64,000 nt of DNA, taken from the NCBI RefSeq assembly GCF_008368715.1, contig NZ_SMRS01000001.1, positions 1 to 64,000 on the forward strand, written 5' to 3'. The stretch comes from Nitrincola tapanii (lineage in GTDB: Bacteria; Pseudomonadota; Gammaproteobacteria; Pseudomonadales; Balneatricaceae). How positions within the stretch are numbered: position 1 is the first letter of the stretch; every line of letters starts with the position of its first letter. A model generated the notes under the pieces. That model was not told the DNA's origin, did not search any database, and was given only the letters and a program-made list of their open reading frames with translations. Position numbers and translations under genes: made by a program. Shown here one piece after another: positions 45,306 through 54,320 of the stretch.

Positions 45306-46703
45306 ATGAGCAGCAAAACCAATCAGCAGTGGGGTGGACGTTTTTCTGAGGCTACAGACGCCTTTGTGGCGCGCTTTACCGCCTCTGTAGAGTTTGATAG
45401 GCGTCTTTATCGTCAAGATATTCAGGGTTCAATTGCGCATGCTCGCATGTTGGCGAAAGTAGGTGTGCTGAGCGAGGCTGAGCGTGACGATATTATCCGC
45501 GGCTTGAGTGAGATCCGTATGGAGATTGAACGCGGCGAGTTCACTTGGTCGGTTGAGCTGGAAGATGTCCATATGAACATCGAAGCGGCTTTGACGCAGA
45601 AAATCGGCATTACTGGGAAAAAGCTGCACACTGGGCGTTCGCGTAATGATCAGGTTGCCACCGATATTCGCCTTTATTTACGCGATGAAACGGATCTGGT
45701 TTTGCAGGAGATCACGCGCTTACAGCAGGGCTTATTGGATCTGGCAGAACGTGAAGCAGACACCATTATGCCAGGCTTTACACATTTACAAACGGCCCAG
45801 CCTGTGACCTTTGGTCATCATCTCTTGGCTTGGTTTGAAATGCTCAGCCGGGATTATGAGCGTTTTGTGGATTGTCGTAAGCGTATTAATGTGATGCCTT
45901 TAGGGGCGGCGGCGCTTGCGGGGACCACCTATCCGATCGATCGTTTTTATACAGCTGAGTTGTTGAACTTCAGCCAGCCTGCCGGTAATTCTTTAGATGC
46001 CGTATCGGATCGTGATTTTGCGATAGAATTTTGTGCGGCTTCCAGTCTGTTGTTGATGCACATGACGCGTATGGCCGAAGAGCTCATTCTTTGGACTTCT
46101 GCGCAGTTTAACTTTATCAATCTTCCGGATCGTTTCTGTACGGGCTCTTCTATCATGCCGCAGAAGAAAAATCCGGATGTGCCAGAGTTGGTGCGCGGTA
46201 AGAGTGGCCGAGTGTTTGGTCATTTGATGGCGTTGCTGACGCTGATGAAATCTCAGCCTCTGGCTTATAACAAAGACAATCAAGAAGACAAAGAGCCTTT
46301 GTTTGATACTGTGGACACGGTACAGGGTTGTTTGCGTGCTTTTGCGGACATGATTCCCGCATTGGAAGCGCGTAAGCCGGTGATGCGTGAAGCCGCGTTA
46401 CGCGGTTTTTCAACAGCAACGGATCTTGCCGATTATTTGGTGCGTAAGGGTGTCGCTTTCCGTGATGCGCATGAGATTGTCGGTTTGTCAGTCGCTTATG
46501 GTATTCAAAGCGGCCAGGATCTGGGTGAGATGAGCTTGGATGAGCTGCGTCAGTTCTCCGATGTAATTGAAGCGGATGTGGCGGAAGTGCTGACGCTCGA
46601 GGGCTCTGTTGCGGCACGTGATCATATCGGTGGCACGGCTCCGAATCAGGTACGTGCGGCGGTGCAGCGTGGGCGTGATGCGCTCTTAATACGTGAGCAT
46701 TAA
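45306..46703 (+). CDS. argH: Argininosuccinate lyase
   Basis: 465 residues. Splits argininosuccinate to arginine and fumarate. Signature [12 protein letters not shown], the [12 protein letters not shown] block and [17 protein letters not shown] with the catalytic His. ATG at 45306 is preferred over GTG 45294 because GGAGAG sits five bases upstream of it and the product begins at the usual [13 protein letters not shown]. Divergent from hemC, as in Pseudomonas; own terminator follows. Confidence 0.97.
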   Translation: MSSKTNQQWGGRFSEATDAFVARFTASVEFDRRLYRQDIQGSIAHARMLAKVGVLSEAERDDIIRGLSEIRMEIERGEFTWSVELEDVHMNIEAALTQKIGITGKKLHTGRSRNDQVATDIRLYLRDETDLVLQEITRLQQGLLDLAEREADTIMPGFTHLQTAQPVTFGHHLLAWFEMLSRDYERFVDCRKRINVMPLGAAALAGTTYPIDRFYTAELLNFSQPAGNSLDAVSDRDFAIEFCAASSLLLMHMTRMAEELILWTSAQFNFINLPDRFCTGSSIMPQKKNPDVPELVRGKSGRVFGHLMALLTLMKSQPLAYNKDNQEDKEPLFDTVDTVQGCLRAFADMIPALEARKPVMREAALRGFSTATDLADYLVRKGVAFRDAHEIVGLSVAYGIQSGQDLGEMSLDELRQFSDVIEADVAEVLTLEGSVAARDHIGGTAPNQVRAAVQRGRDALLIREH

Positions 46704-46747
46704 TGCTTTCTTAAGGTGAAATCCGCTTTTTTGCCTGAAGAAAAAAT

Positions 46748-46784
46748 AAACGCGAATTTTGGATCACAAAGTTCGCGTTTTTTT
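46748..46784 (+). terminator. Rho-independent terminator of argH
   Basis: 9-bp perfect stem AAACGCGAA/TTCGCGTTT (46748-46756 with 46772-46780), 15-base loop, then a T-run to 46784. Starts 45 bases after the argH stop. Confidence 0.88.
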
Positions 46785-46896
46785 ATGTCATCGGCTTGCA
46801 ATAATATTTTTTTATGGAAAACTGGGGGCGCTATGAGGCGATCTAAACGAGCGTTTAGGTCACATGTTCAACCCTGCAAAGCGGAGCGCTCAACTG

Positions 46897-47022
46897 ATGA
46901 AAAAAAGCCCAGATTTACTTGTTTTGGTCATTATTTCATTCGTGATAGGTACCCTAATGACCGGTGTCTCACAAAGTGGTCTGGAGATCGCAACGCTGGT
47001 ACAGCAGGTATTCAACAGTTAA
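46897..47022 (+). CDS. Small single-span membrane protein (41 residues)
   Basis: Reads MKKSPDLLVLVIISFVIGTL and 21 more residues, ending in an amphipathic stretch. Residues 7-24 form one hydrophobic helix behind a KK, so N-in inner-membrane insertion is expected. A GGAG lies 10 bases before the ATG. The gene follows the argH terminator, and its last 11 bases overlap the 3' end of the convergent cyclo-ligase gene. A 108-codon reading of another frame (46716-47042) looks non-protein-like and is rejected. I do not recognise a named family; function unknown. Confidence 0.62.
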   Translation: MKKSPDLLVLVIISFVIGTLMTGVSQSGLEIATLVQQVFNS

Positions 47023-47611
47023 GCGTTTTACTCAGGTGGTAGCCGTTGTTGGTGGCAATCGCATGTAAGGGAATATCCCAGGGCTCGAGGTCAAGACGCT
47101 CTACTTCTTGGAAGTCATGCGCAATACCGATCAGTTTGGGGCCTGGCATCCGACCCTTTTGCCTTAAGAAAGCAAAGCTGCGATCGTAATACCCCCCGCC
47201 CATACCCAGACGTCCCCCTTGTCGATCAAAAGCGACCAATGGCAGCAGGACATGATCCAACGTCCAGGTAGGTACAGCATTCTTCCCCGTCCATTTCGGT
47301 TCCCAAATACCATATTGGTTTTTCTGCATGGCTGTTTTCGGATGATAGTGCACAAATAAAAGACGGTTGTGCGCGAGAGGATGTAGGACAGGAAGGTAGA
47401 GTTCTTTGCCTTGTTCCCAGAAGTACTTTAGCGTGGGGGTTAGATCCAATTCGCCGTCATTGGCTAAATAGAGTGCAAGGCGCTGGCTGCGTTGAATGTC
47501 GAGTTGCTGTTTGAGCTGAGAGGCAAGAGATAAGGCTCTTTCGGCTTGTACATCAGGCTTGAGGGCACGACGTGCTTGTCGCATGGCTTGGCGAAGAGAT
47601 TTTTTATCCAT
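47012..47611 (-). CDS. ygfA: 5-formyltetrahydrofolate cyclo-ligase
   Basis: 199 residues. Converts 5-formyl-THF to 5,10-methenyl-THF with ATP. Signature GGRLGMGGGYYDRSF (ATP and folate site), DHVLLPLVAFDRQG and the C-terminal EPWDIPLHAIATNNGY. Lies just downstream of 6S RNA on the same strand, exactly as ygfA follows ssrS in E. coli, where both are made from one transcript. Confidence 0.95.
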   Translation of the reverse strand: MDKKSLRQAMRQARRALKPDVQAERALSLASQLKQQLDIQRSQRLALYLANDGELDLTPTLKYFWEQGKELYLPVLHPLAHNRLLFVHYHPKTAMQKNQYGIWEPKWTGKNAVPTWTLDHVLLPLVAFDRQGGRLGMGGGYYDRSFAFLRQKGRMPGPKLIGIAHDFQEVERLDLEPWDIPLHAIATNNGYHLSKTLNC

Positions 47612-47637
47612 GATTTCATCAAACAGGATTTGACAAG

Positions 47638-47814
47638 GTCTCCCAAGATGCCGCTACCAATTCTGGCCCTGAACCCTAAGGTTCAGAGTGGAAGCACTAT
47701 TCGATGTATTAGGCTTTCCGATCAACGGACATGCACACAACATCAAAGCAGCACTGCCAGAGGTGTGAATATAGGCTCGAGGGACGTAACTGGCTCACAA
47801 ACACCTCAGGAGAC
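47638..47814 (-). ncRNA. ssrS: 6S RNA
   Basis: About 177 nucleotides between zapA and the cyclo-ligase gene on the minus strand. The 5' end GTCTCCTGAGGTG pairs with the 3' end CATCTTGGGAGAC to give the terminal stem, and GTGAGCCAGTTACGTCCCTCGAGCC resembles the conserved 5' arm of Pseudomonas-type 6S RNA. 6S RNA mimics an open promoter and holds sigma-70 RNA polymerase in stationary phase. A strong promoter ends seven bases before position 47814. The zapA-ssrS-ygfA order is the standard one. The ends are approximate. With Rsd it provides two separate controls of sigma-70 in this window. Confidence 0.9.
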
Positions 47815-47820
47815 AAGTTT

Positions 47821-47848
47821 AGTATACCAGAGTGAGAATATTTGTCAG
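47821..47848 (-). promoter_or_regulatory. Promoter of 6S RNA, overlapping the zapA stop
   Basis: On the minus strand CTGACA (47843-47848), 16-base spacer ending in TGG, TATACT (47821-47826). Both hexamers match consensus at 5 of 6. The TGA within CTGACA is the zapA stop codon. A start seven bases on falls at the 5' end of the 6S terminal stem. Confidence 0.8.
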
Positions 47849-48144
47849 GTGTCTTTGTCCAGATCAGATAGCGCGCGGTCAATTTTGTGCGTGATACGGC
47901 GTAGATGAGACTCTACGTTCTGGCGCTGTTCTTCCTTATTTTTCAATAAATCATGCGACATGTTGAGAGCGGCCATGACGGCGATACGCTCCAGGCCAAC
48001 GATCTTGCCGCTGTTACGTATCTCACGCATCTTTTGATTCAGATAATCGGCGGAAGCGAGCAACTCTGCCTCAGCACCGTCCGGACAGCTGATGGTGTAT
48101 TCCTTGTCCAGCAGTTTGACCGTCACGCTGCGTGCGTTATTCAT
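47845..48144 (-). CDS. zapA: Cell division protein ZapA
   Basis: 99 residues. Binds FtsZ and bundles protofilaments at the division ring. N-terminal globular part (VTVKLLDKEYTISCPDGAEAELLASADYL) and a C-terminal coiled coil (LKNKEEQRQNVESHLRRI). Its ATG overlaps the stop of the ZapB-like gene by four bases. Its stop lies inside the -35 box of the 6S RNA promoter. Confidence 0.94.
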   Translation of the reverse strand: MNNARSVTVKLLDKEYTISCPDGAEAELLASADYLNQKMREIRNSGKIVGLERIAVMAALNMSHDLLKNKEEQRQNVESHLRRITHKIDRALSDLDKDT

Positions 48145-48350
48145 GCTTTTTGCTCCAGAGATTTTAGGCGCTGGATCATGGCTTCGACTTTAGCTTGTGT
48201 CTGATCGGTGATCTGTAGCAGTTGATTGCGCTCTTCGCGCAGGCGTTGCTCTTGATCACGTAAGCGTTGATTTTCTAACTCCAGCGCTTCACTACGTGCA
48301 ATCAGCAGATCGATCTTGTGTTCTAGGGCATTAAAATAGTGTTCGCTCAT
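48141..48350 (-). CDS. Small coiled-coil protein (TIGR02449, ZapB-like)
   Basis: 69 residues, almost wholly a heptad-type coiled coil (LEHKIDLLIARSEALELENQRLRDQEQRLREERNQLL). It matches the small TIGR02449 family found directly before zapA in Pseudomonas and relatives. ZapB in E. coli is a similar-length coiled coil that binds ZapA at the division site; a ZapB-like role is inferred from length, structure and coupling to zapA. Confidence 0.82.
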   Translation of the reverse strand: MSEHYFNALEHKIDLLIARSEALELENQRLRDQEQRLREERNQLLQITDQTQAKVEAMIQRLKSLEQKA

Positions 48351-48394
48351 AGTCGCCTAATTCCAGTCCTTTAGCTTCGCTAGCTAATACTTTC

Positions 48395-48423
48395 AATATA
48401 AACAGCGTATCTGGCAGGGTCAA
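48395..48423 (-). promoter_or_regulatory. Promoter of zapB-like/zapA
   Basis: On the minus strand TTGACC (48418-48423), 17-base spacer, TATATT (48395-48400); both match consensus at 5 of 6. The -10 box is 44 bases before the ZapB-like start. Confidence 0.78.
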
Positions 48424-48507
48424 TTCATGTTGCGCTGCGGTAGATAAAAAGCGCAGGTTATATGCTTAAACCTTGATATAGACCCTAATCCGCTCTGCCT
48501 TCTTCAG

Positions 48508-48536
48508 TTCATAGTCGCATCACTAAATGCTAGCAT
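48508..48536 (+). promoter_or_regulatory. Candidate promoter of ygfB-pepP-ubiH-ubiI
   Basis: TTCATA (48508-48513), 17-base spacer ending TGC, TAGCAT (48531-48536), 43 bases before the ygfB start. Hexamers match at 4 of 6 each, helped by the TGn extension. The remainder of the 229-base gap shows nothing more. Confidence 0.45.
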
Positions 48537-48579
48537 AGGTTACCTAGGTCTGAATTAGTGAACAGGTTTCTCAATATCT

Positions 48580-49173
48580 ATGAATGCTGACACCGCCGTG
48601 GCCACCTTGCCAGATTTTGATCTGCTGGCCAATTTTTTGATTGAAGAGGGTGTGTTGACCCTTTCTCCCTCGGAACTCCATGGTTTGATTGCTGGGCAAC
48701 TGGCAGCAGGTGCGCGTTACGATGAGGACACTCTAGTTAAGGTTATTGCTGATTTGACCGGCGCTGAGCTCCAGGGGCGTGATACCGCACGTAAAGGATT
48801 GGCGGATCTGTATGCCACCACACTTGCGCAATTAGAAGGTGATGATTTTTCGGTACAGCTCTTAGTCCCTGAAGATGAACAGGCGCTCAGTCAGCGAGTG
48901 GATGCCTTAGGTGAATGGTGTAGTGGTTTTCTTTCGGGGTTCGGACTCTGTGTGTCGGCTCAGAGCTTATCTGAGCAGGCGCAAGAGGGCCTGAAGGATA
49001 TTGCTGAAATTGCTCAGATCGCACTGGAGTCGGCGGAAGAAGAAACCGAAGAGGATGAGAATAGCCTCATCGAAGTTTATGAATATGTGCGCATGGCGTT
49101 CATGCTGTTGTTTTCAGAATTTAATTCGGTTGAGCCACCGACGCAAGCGGCTCAGTCTCCTGTTCTTCACTAA
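48580..49173 (+). CDS. ygfB: UPF0149 family protein YgfB
   Basis: 197 residues, acidic, soluble. Family landmarks: SPSELHGLIAGQLAAGA near the front, WCSGFLSGFGL in the middle, and LIEVYEYVRMAFMLLFSEF at the end. In Pseudomonas YgfB affects beta-lactam resistance through ampDh3 regulation; in general the biochemical function is not known. First gene of an operon with pepP (20-base gap), ubiH and ubiI, the same as in E. coli. Confidence 0.93.
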   Translation: MNADTAVATLPDFDLLANFLIEEGVLTLSPSELHGLIAGQLAAGARYDEDTLVKVIADLTGAELQGRDTARKGLADLYATTLAQLEGDDFSVQLLVPEDEQALSQRVDALGEWCSGFLSGFGLCVSAQSLSEQAQEGLKDIAEIAQIALESAEEETEEDENSLIEVYEYVRMAFMLLFSEFNSVEPPTQAAQSPVLH

Positions 49174-49193
49174 GTGTTTGAGGTTTCAATAAG

Positions 49194-50537
49194 ATGCGCC
49201 TGCCTATCTCTGTTTATGCGAATCGTCGTCGTCAGCTCTTGCAGGCTTTACCGGCCAACACGATCGCTTTGGTGGCAGCCGCGAGCTTACAAAATCGCAA
49301 CCGAGATACTGAATATGCGTTTCGGCAGAATAGCGATTTTTATTACCTAACCGGCTTTAATGAACCGGACGCAATTTTATTACTGATTCCCGGGCGCAGC
49401 GAAGGAGAAGCCATCCTCTTTTGTCCACCTCGTGATGCGGCGATGGAGATCTGGACCGGTTTGCGTGCCGGCCCCGAAGGCTGTGTCCAGCACTTTGCAC
49501 TGGATCAGGCGTTTAATCTTACTGAGCTCGATGCGCGTTTACCTGAGCTCTTGTCGGGCAAGATGGCACTCTATTACCCCATGGGTGAAAGTGCACAATT
49601 GGACAGCCGTATCCAGGTTTGGTTAGGCCAGGTGCGAGCTGGTGCGCGTCAAGGGTGGCAGGCTCCAGAGCAGCTGGTCACCCTATCCAGTCTAGTGCAT
49701 GAGATGCGCCTGTTTAAGTCTTCGGAAGAGGTGGCTTTGATGCAGCGTGCGGCGGACATCTCGGCACAGGCGCATTGTCAGGCGATGCGAGTCTGTCGGC
49801 CAGGCCTGTATGAATATCATCTCGAAGCTGAAATACATTATCAATGTCAGCGCCAGGGTGCACGTTTTCAAGCTTATTCTGCCATTGTAGGCGGGGGCGC
49901 GAATGCGTGTATCCTGCATTACATTGAGAACCAGGCGCCACTGCTAGACGGCGATCTAGTGCTGATCGACGCCGGTTGTGAGTTGGACAATTATGCCAGT
50001 GATATCACGCGTACTTTTCCGGTCAATGGCCGCTTCTCACCTGAACAGAAGGCTTTGTATCAGCTGGTATTAAAGACCCAGGAAGCCTGTATTGCGGCGA
50101 TGGCACCGGGTGTGCCTTGGAATGTGATTCATGATCTATCGGTACAGCATTTGACCGAGGGGTTAGTTGATCTGGGGCTTTTGCAGGGTGAGGTGGACGC
50201 CTTGATTGAAGCTGAGGCTTACAAACCCTTTTATATGCATCGTATCGGCCATTGGCTGGGCATGGATGTGCATGATGTGGGGCGTTATAAGTTACAGGGC
50301 CAGTGGCGAGCGTTAGAGCCGGGTATGGTGATGACCGTTGAGCCAGGGCTGTACATCGCACCGGATAATCTCGATGTCGAACCGCGTTGGCGTGGGATAG
50401 GCATACGTATAGAAGATGATGTACTCGTGACCACAGATGGACATCACATCCTGACTCAGACAGTACCGAAGCAGGTTGATGAGATTGAGGCCTTGATGGC
50501 ATCAGGCCGGGAGGATCAGCATGATTCGGCAATATGA
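49194..50537 (+). CDS. pepP: Xaa-Pro aminopeptidase (aminopeptidase P)
   Basis: 447 residues, M24 pita-bread metallopeptidase that removes N-terminal residues before proline. N-terminal creatinase-like domain (NRDTEYAFRQNSDFYYLTGF) then catalytic domain with metal ligands in LIDAGCELDNYASDITRTF (two Asp), HRIGHWLGMDVHD (His), MTVEPGLYI (Glu) and GIRIEDDVLVT (Glu). Overlaps ubiH by 17 bases. Confidence 0.96.
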   Translation: MRLPISVYANRRRQLLQALPANTIALVAAASLQNRNRDTEYAFRQNSDFYYLTGFNEPDAILLLIPGRSEGEAILFCPPRDAAMEIWTGLRAGPEGCVQHFALDQAFNLTELDARLPELLSGKMALYYPMGESAQLDSRIQVWLGQVRAGARQGWQAPEQLVTLSSLVHEMRLFKSSEEVALMQRAADISAQAHCQAMRVCRPGLYEYHLEAEIHYQCQRQGARFQAYSAIVGGGANACILHYIENQAPLLDGDLVLIDAGCELDNYASDITRTFPVNGRFSPEQKALYQLVLKTQEACIAAMAPGVPWNVIHDLSVQHLTEGLVDLGLLQGEVDALIEAEAYKPFYMHRIGHWLGMDVHDVGRYKLQGQWRALEPGMVMTVEPGLYIAPDNLDVEPRWRGIGIRIEDDVLVTTDGHHILTQTVPKQVDEIEALMASGREDQHDSAI

Positions 50538-51774
50538 TCTAGTCATCGTTGGTGCCGGAATGGTGGGTGCCAGTTTAGCGCTGGCGATTTTGCCTGAGGT
50601 GGCCGCACGCGGTTTGCGTGTGGCCTTGCTCGACAGTGCGGATCTCCTGCAGAACTCCTCTCAAATACGCTCCCCAAGTTATGACAGTCGCTCCACGGCG
50701 CTGGCGTATGGCGCACGTTCTTTTTATCAACGCACCGGTGTTTGGCAGGCGCTACAGACGCATCTCACCCCGATACGTCAGATACATGTTTCTGATCGTG
50801 GCCAATTTGGGGTCACACGCATCCAGGCCGAAGAAGAAAGAGTTCCGGCCTTGGGGTATGTGGTCGAAAATCAGGGTTTAGGCCAGGTCTTGATGCAACA
50901 GCTTTTTTCAGCACAAGGTCAGGGTTTGGAGATCATGAGCGCCTCGGAAGTGACGGCTTTGCAACCGATCGAGCGTGGGTATCGTCTATGTGTTGAGCAG
51001 GGTGATGGTCAAGAGTGGTTGGAAGCCGATTTGGTTGTGATGGCAGATGGTGGCCGCTCGGCGTTACGTGAGCAGTTGGGTATTGAGTATCAGGTTGAGG
51101 ATTATCAACAGTCGGCCTTGGTGTTTAACCTCAGCCTGGACCGTCCTCATCAACATATCGCTTACGAGCGTTTCACCGCCGATGGCCCGCTGGCACTGCT
51201 GCCCATTGCGAATCATCAGGGTGAAGCACGCTGTGGAGTCGTCTGGACTCAGCCGCAAGCTCTGTTGCCCTATCGTCAGGAACAAGCCGATCGCGCCTTT
51301 TTAACCGACCTACAGGATGCCTTTGGTTATCGTGCCGGACGTTTTCTGCGTGTGGGGCAGCGTTTCAGTTACCCTTTGCAACGTATCCAAGCAAAAGAGC
51401 AGATACGTTCGGGTTTGGTGGTGCTGGGTAATGCGGCCCATGCGCTGCATCCTATTGCTGGGCAGGGCTACAATCTAGCTTTGCGTGGCGTGATCGATCT
51501 AGCTGAAAACCTCGTCGCTTCCTGGCGCTTGGGTCTACCCGCCGGTAGCTTGTCGCGCTTACAAATCTTTTTAGATAAACGTTTAGAAGATCAGAAACTG
51601 ACCATTGGTATGAGTGATCAAGCCCTTAAACTTTTTACTTCGCAATTCCCTGGGTTGCCTTGTGCTCGGGGTTTGGCTTTGCAAGCGTTAGATTTTTGTC
51701 CCAGCGCCAAAACACTTTTTGCTCGGCGTGCCATGGGGTTACATCATTCCGCTTTGCATCTAGGTCAGGATTAA
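50521..51774 (+). CDS. ubiH: 2-polyprenyl-6-methoxyphenol 4-hydroxylase UbiH
   Basis: 417 residues, FAD-dependent hydroxylase of ubiquinone synthesis. N-terminal FAD motif VIVGAGMVGAS, mid region VVMADGGRSALREQLGI (DG motif) and second FAD motif VLGNAAHALHPIAGQGYNLALRG. Here GNAAH replaces the common GDAAH. Order pepP-ubiH-ubiI is conserved, which supports UbiH over UbiF. Confidence 0.93.
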   Translation: MIRQYDLVIVGAGMVGASLALAILPEVAARGLRVALLDSADLLQNSSQIRSPSYDSRSTALAYGARSFYQRTGVWQALQTHLTPIRQIHVSDRGQFGVTRIQAEEERVPALGYVVENQGLGQVLMQQLFSAQGQGLEIMSASEVTALQPIERGYRLCVEQGDGQEWLEADLVVMADGGRSALREQLGIEYQVEDYQQSALVFNLSLDRPHQHIAYERFTADGPLALLPIANHQGEARCGVVWTQPQALLPYRQEQADRAFLTDLQDAFGYRAGRFLRVGQRFSYPLQRIQAKEQIRSGLVVLGNAAHALHPIAGQGYNLALRGVIDLAENLVASWRLGLPAGSLSRLQIFLDKRLEDQKLTIGMSDQALKLFTSQFPGLPCARGLALQALDFCPSAKTLFARRAMGLHHSALHLGQD

Positions 51775-51786
51775 AGGAGAGGTGGT

Positions 51787-53064
51787 GTGAAAGCTCTAGG
51801 CAAACATCAGCCAGAGATCGTCATTTTAGGGGCGGGTATGGTCGGCGCTGCATTGGCCTTGGCATTAGCGCCCAGTGGTGTAAAGCTGCGTTTGTTAGAG
51901 CGCTTACCGGGCAGTTTACATCAGCGTTTAACCGCTTTAGACAGCCAACCGCCAGCGGAATTTGATACCCGTGTCAGTGCGCTGAGTTGTGCCAGTCAGA
52001 CGCTGCTGGAGCATCTGGGTGCCTGGTCGGGTGTTGAAGCACGGCGTTTAGCGCCTTATCGTGGGATGCAAGTTTGGGATGGAATGGGACAGGGAGAAGT
52101 TTCCTTTTCAGCCGATGCGCTGCATGAGTCGTGTTTGGGTTACATCGTTGAAAACCGTGTGATCTTGGCCGCCTTGCTAGAGCGTTTGCTGGCATTTGAG
52201 AATGTACGTTTTGAACCAGGTGCTGAGTTACAGGGTATTTCAGCCCCTGAGACGGGATCGTCTCGGCGTGTCTTAACCCTAAAAGATGGGCGTCAACTGA
52301 CGAGTCCGCTCACTTTGATAGCAGAGGGCGGTGACTCACCTTCTCGGCAGCTCGCGGGTTTTGCGACGACGCAATGGGACTATGGCCATCATGCGCTGGT
52401 GACCACGGTTGAAACTGAAAAAAGCCATGCTTGGCAATGCTGGCAAAGGTTTACAGAAACCGGCCCTCTGGCATTTTTACCCTTGGCTGAGACCGCCGGT
52501 CATACCGCTTCGATCGTTTGGTCGACCTCACCGGCCCACGCCCAAGAGTTAATGGCGCTGGAGACGGCTGAATTTAATCAGGCCTTAACGCGGGCTTTTG
52601 ACGGTCGTTTAGGTCAGGTGAGCTGTGTCGCGCCTCGGCAAACCCTAGCACTGCGTCAGCGCCATGCTCAGCATTACATCCTGCCAGGACTAGCATTGTT
52701 GGGCGATGCTGCGCACACGATTCATCCCTTAGCAGGCCAGGGTGTGAATCTAGGTTTTCTTGATGTGGCGGCTCTGGCAGAAATTCTGATCCAGGCGCAT
52801 CAGCGTGGTGAAGTATTAGGCAGCACACGGGTCCTGCGTCGTTATGAACGGCAAAGACGCAGTGACAACCTGACCATGAGTGCCTCAATGGAGGCATTCC
52901 GTCGTTTGTTTGTGCCCTTGCCTGCGCCTTTGGGTTTACTACGCAGTGCAGGCATGAACTGTTTTAATCGTTTACCGGCACTCAAAAACCATCTAGTGCT
53001 CAGAGCAATGGGTTTATCTGGGGATCTGCCTAGCCTAGCACGCCGCCCACTTGTGCGGGATTAG
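51787..53064 (+). CDS. ubiI: Ubiquinone C5 hydroxylase UbiI (VisC)
   Basis: 425 residues with a GTG start. Paralogue of the preceding ubiH: FAD motif VILGAGMVGAA, ENRVILAALLERLL region, second FAD motif LLGDAAHTIHPLAGQGVNLGFLD. Assigned as UbiI because it follows ubiH as visC does in E. coli. It lies 12 bases after ubiH. Distinction from UbiF by sequence alone is not certain. Confidence 0.88.
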   Translation: MKALGKHQPEIVILGAGMVGAALALALAPSGVKLRLLERLPGSLHQRLTALDSQPPAEFDTRVSALSCASQTLLEHLGAWSGVEARRLAPYRGMQVWDGMGQGEVSFSADALHESCLGYIVENRVILAALLERLLAFENVRFEPGAELQGISAPETGSSRRVLTLKDGRQLTSPLTLIAEGGDSPSRQLAGFATTQWDYGHHALVTTVETEKSHAWQCWQRFTETGPLAFLPLAETAGHTASIVWSTSPAHAQELMALETAEFNQALTRAFDGRLGQVSCVAPRQTLALRQRHAQHYILPGLALLGDAAHTIHPLAGQGVNLGFLDVAALAEILIQAHQRGEVLGSTRVLRRYERQRRSDNLTMSASMEAFRRLFVPLPAPLGLLRSAGMNCFNRLPALKNHLVLRAMGLSGDLPSLARRPLVRD

Positions 53065-53114
53065 CGTGTCCTGCCTTGGCCTCTCTCTTAAGAATTGAAC
53101 TGAGTTGTCTTTGT

Positions 53115-53127
53115 GGTTAAATTAACC
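53115..53127. promoter_or_regulatory. Palindrome upstream of gcvT
   Basis: GGTTAA-A-TTAACC is a perfect 13-base inverted repeat 72 bases before the chosen gcvT start, lying between a weak -35 (TTGTGG, 53111) and TATAGG (53135). It could be an operator. A glycine riboswitch was looked for and not found. Confidence 0.35.
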
Positions 53128-53199
53128 CCACTTTTATAGGTCGTGTCTCGCGTAACATGCGGTTGTGTGGGGCATGGCTCTGCCGAGATGAGCCTGCCG

Positions 53200-54303
53200 A
53201 TGGGAAACAAAACAGCACTTTATGCCAATCACCTGGCCCAGGGCGCCAAAATGGTCGACTTTGGGGGCTGGGATATGCCAATCCACTATGGTTCACAAAT
53301 AGAAGAGCATCATCAGGTTCGCCAGCAGGCTGGCATGTTTGATGTATCGCATATGACGGTGGTCGATGTTACCGGCTCTGATGCGCGTGATTATTTGCGC
53401 CGCCTTCTGGCGAATGATGTTGAGCGCTTGAAGGTTAAGGGCAAGGCGCTTTATTCCGCTATGCTGAATGAGCAAGGCGGTGTGATCGATGATTTAATCG
53501 TTTATTTGATGACAGATCCTGCCGTGTCTGGTGAGTGGTATCGTGTCGTGGTCAACTGCGCTACACGTGAAAAGGATTTGCGTTGGATGGCCGAGCAAGC
53601 GGCAAAAATGGATGTTGCCCTGACCGAACAGCCAGAGTTAGCGATGATCGCCATTCAGGGGCCGCAGGCGGTCGTCATGACACAAAGTGTGCTCTCCGAT
53701 TATCGACAAAAATTGATCGATCAGCTGCAACCTTTCCAGGGTGCAGAATCTGAAGGTTGGTTTATCGCCCGCACGGGTTATACCGGTGAAGAGGGCTTGG
53801 AGATCATGCTGCCCGAAGAGGAAGCGTCAAGCTTCTGGGATGCCCTCGCCGCGGCGGGTGTGAAGCCTTGTGGCTTGGGTGCGCGTGATACACTGCGTTT
53901 AGAAGCCGGTATGAATCTTTATGGCCAGGATATGGATGAAACCCAGTCCCCTCTGGTTTCCGCGATGGGCTGGACGGTTGCTTGGGAGCCAGCAGAACGG
54001 CAGTTTATTGGACGTAGTGCTTTAGAAGCTCAGCGTACCCAGGGTTTGACTGCAAAGCTCGTGGGTTTGGTGCTCGAAGCGAAAGGGGTATTGCGGGCGC
54101 ATCAAAAGGTCAAGGTAGAAGGTTTGGGTGAGGGTGAAATTACCAGTGGCAGTTTTTCACCTACACTGGGGTATTCCGTGGCGTTGGCACGGGTTCCACT
54201 CGCGACCGCTGAGGCGGCGCAAGTAGATATGCGCGGTAAATGGGTGAGCGTAAAGGTGGTAAAACCTCCTTTTGTACGTAACGGCGTCAAAGTATATTCC
54301 TAA
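53200..54303 (+). CDS. gcvT: Glycine cleavage system T protein (aminomethyltransferase)
   Basis: 367 residues from this start. Moves the aminomethyl carbon of glycine from lipoyl-GcvH to tetrahydrofolate. Motifs: [40 protein letters not shown] (folate site Asp), [12 protein letters not shown] and [15 protein letters not shown]. Start at 53200 (MGNKTALY) fits the family best and has GAGATGAG seven bases upstream; ATG 53188 and GTG 53143 are alternatives. Followed by gcvH; gcvP is not next to them in the window. Confidence 0.93.
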   Translation: MGNKTALYANHLAQGAKMVDFGGWDMPIHYGSQIEEHHQVRQQAGMFDVSHMTVVDVTGSDARDYLRRLLANDVERLKVKGKALYSAMLNEQGGVIDDLIVYLMTDPAVSGEWYRVVVNCATREKDLRWMAEQAAKMDVALTEQPELAMIAIQGPQAVVMTQSVLSDYRQKLIDQLQPFQGAESEGWFIARTGYTGEEGLEIMLPEEEASSFWDALAAAGVKPCGLGARDTLRLEAGMNLYGQDMDETQSPLVSAMGWTVAWEPAERQFIGRSALEAQRTQGLTAKLVGLVLEAKGVLRAHQKVKVEGLGEGEITSGSFSPTLGYSVALARVPLATAEAAQVDMRGKWVSVKVVKPPFVRNGVKVYS

Positions 54304-54320
54304 ATCAGGTAGGGCAAAAA

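Noticed and set aside
46153-46617. 154-codon ORF antisense to argH
   Set aside because: Shadow frame opposite the conserved catalytic region of argininosuccinate lyase.
46716-47042. 108-codon ORF after argH
   Set aside because: Passes through the argH terminator hairpin and has no protein-like pattern; the 41-codon ORF in another frame has a good start and a clear membrane helix.
47546-47908. 120-codon plus-strand ORF
   Set aside because: Runs antisense through 6S RNA and the zapA end; composition is not protein-like and it lacks a family match.
50023-50532. 169-codon ORF antisense to pepP
   Set aside because: Pro/His/Ser-rich shadow frame opposite a well-conserved gene.
53140-53199. Possible glycine riboswitch before gcvT
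   Set aside because: The gap is short and none of the conserved aptamer segments is present.
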